A stretch of 5,767 bases of DNA, taken from an uncultured Collinsella sp. (GTDB taxonomy: Bacteria; Actinomycetota; Coriobacteriia; Coriobacteriales; Coriobacteriaceae). The translations under genes were made by a program, and so were the position numbers. Within the stretch, counting starts at the first letter, position 1, and every line of letters starts with the position of its first letter. Location of the stretch: assembly GCA_900548935.1 (NCBI GenBank), contig URMR01000119.1:1-5767 (forward strand). The letters run 5' to 3'. The notes under the pieces were generated by a model that saw only the letters and a list, made by a program, of their open reading frames with translations, was not told where the DNA came from and searched no databases. Shown piece by piece: positions 5,336-5,767 of this stretch.

Positions 5336-5767
5336 ATGAATGAGATTTCCAACATACATGCGTTTGAGGACGAGGATTTTCTGCACGCCTGCTTTGTGTG
5401 GGGGATGGCAGTGCTTGGCGCATTTGCCGTGTGCCTGGTGCCGGTGTTTATGCTGCTGGGCGGGCCCGCGGACTTGGATGCGGCTGACGCGGGTGGCTGG
5501 ACGGCCGTTTTGGGCTGGATAGTCGGCTTGGCTGCGGTTTCGGCGGTGTCATTTGCCGTGCACGAGCTGGTGCACGGTGTGTTTTTTAAGCTGCTGGCAC
5601 CTGCGGGCGCGAAGGTGACCTTTGGGGCGAATCGCGAGACGGCGATGATCTATGCCTGCGCCGAGGGCGTTGTGTATTCGCGCCGGCGGTACATGGTGGT
5701 TTGCCTGGCGCCGACGGTTGTTGTGACGACAACGCTTGCCCTGGGGTTTGCGTTTTCGGGCTATCCG
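5336..5767 (+). CDS. DUF3267-type membrane metalloprotease-like protein, N-terminal part (3' end outside window)
   Basis: The frame is open from ATG 5336 to the window end (144 codons, no stop). Residues about 20-42 and 57-75 are hydrophobic membrane spans, and a third begins near residue 120 (MVVCLAPTVVVTT). Directly after the second span lies HELVH (76-80), the HExxH zinc-binding motif of zincin-type peptidases, followed by GVFFKLLAP and, near 106-120, YACAEGVVYSRRRYM before the LAPTVVV span. This order (HExxH at the end of a span, a short loop, then a span with APxxxxT) is typical of DUF3267 proteins, regarded as putative membrane zinc peptidases related to the site-2 protease fold. Substrate and role are unknown, and the third zinc ligand may lie beyond the window. 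An in-frame TAA at 5327-5329 rules out an earlier start, and a start at the internal ATG (5405) would break the first span. The ATG has no ribosome site. Confidence 0.85.
   Translation, partial: MNEISNIHAFEDEDFLHACFVWGMAVLGAFAVCLVPVFMLLGGPADLDAADAGGWTAVLGWIVGLAAVSAVSFAVHELVHGVFFKLLAPAGAKVTFGANRETAMIYACAEGVVYSRRRYMVVCLAPTVVVTTTLALGFAFSGYP

Overview
The window looks like a stretch of core chromosome from a GC-rich Gram-positive bacterium, most likely a Coriobacteriia member such as Collinsella or a close relative (Actinomycetota). This is inferred from the GC-rich codon use and the type of genes present; no rRNA or other marker gene is present to confirm it. I see no transposase, integrase, phage gene, CRISPR array, tRNA or rRNA, and no base-composition break that would suggest recent transfer. 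There is no gene-free gap longer than about 300 bases.

Layout from left to right: (1) the 3' end of a DegV-family lipid-binding protein gene on the + strand, ending at 302. (2) A perfect 20-bp inverted repeat at 359-405, serving as a two-way terminator between converging genes. (3) A minus-strand gene (410-1501) for a TIM-barrel-like protein of unknown substrate. (4) A divergent intergenic region (1502-1694), then a short + strand gene (1695-1865) for a 56-residue single-pass membrane protein. (5) A minus-strand block, read right to left, of a methionyl-tRNA synthetase-like class I enzyme (5203-3053) followed 59 bp later by an RNA cytosine-C5 methyltransferase of the NOL1/NOP2/Sun family (2993-1890). 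(6) A second divergent region (5204-5335), then the 5' end of a + strand membrane metalloprotease-like gene (DUF3267 type, HELVH motif), cut off by the window end.

The two-gene minus-strand block has a translation theme (tRNA charging plus RNA modification) and may be one transcript, though its intergenic space holds a small hairpin. The other genes appear to be single units. The most unusual gene is the synthetase-like protein: its HIGH motif reads HFGH, its KMSKS loop reads KASSS (second lysine lost), its zinc knuckle is Cx4C...Cx3H, it carries extra insertions in the catalytic core, and it has no C-terminal tRNA-binding domain. It may be a divergent paralogue of the housekeeping enzyme. 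I found no clear evidence of an entirely new multi-gene system.
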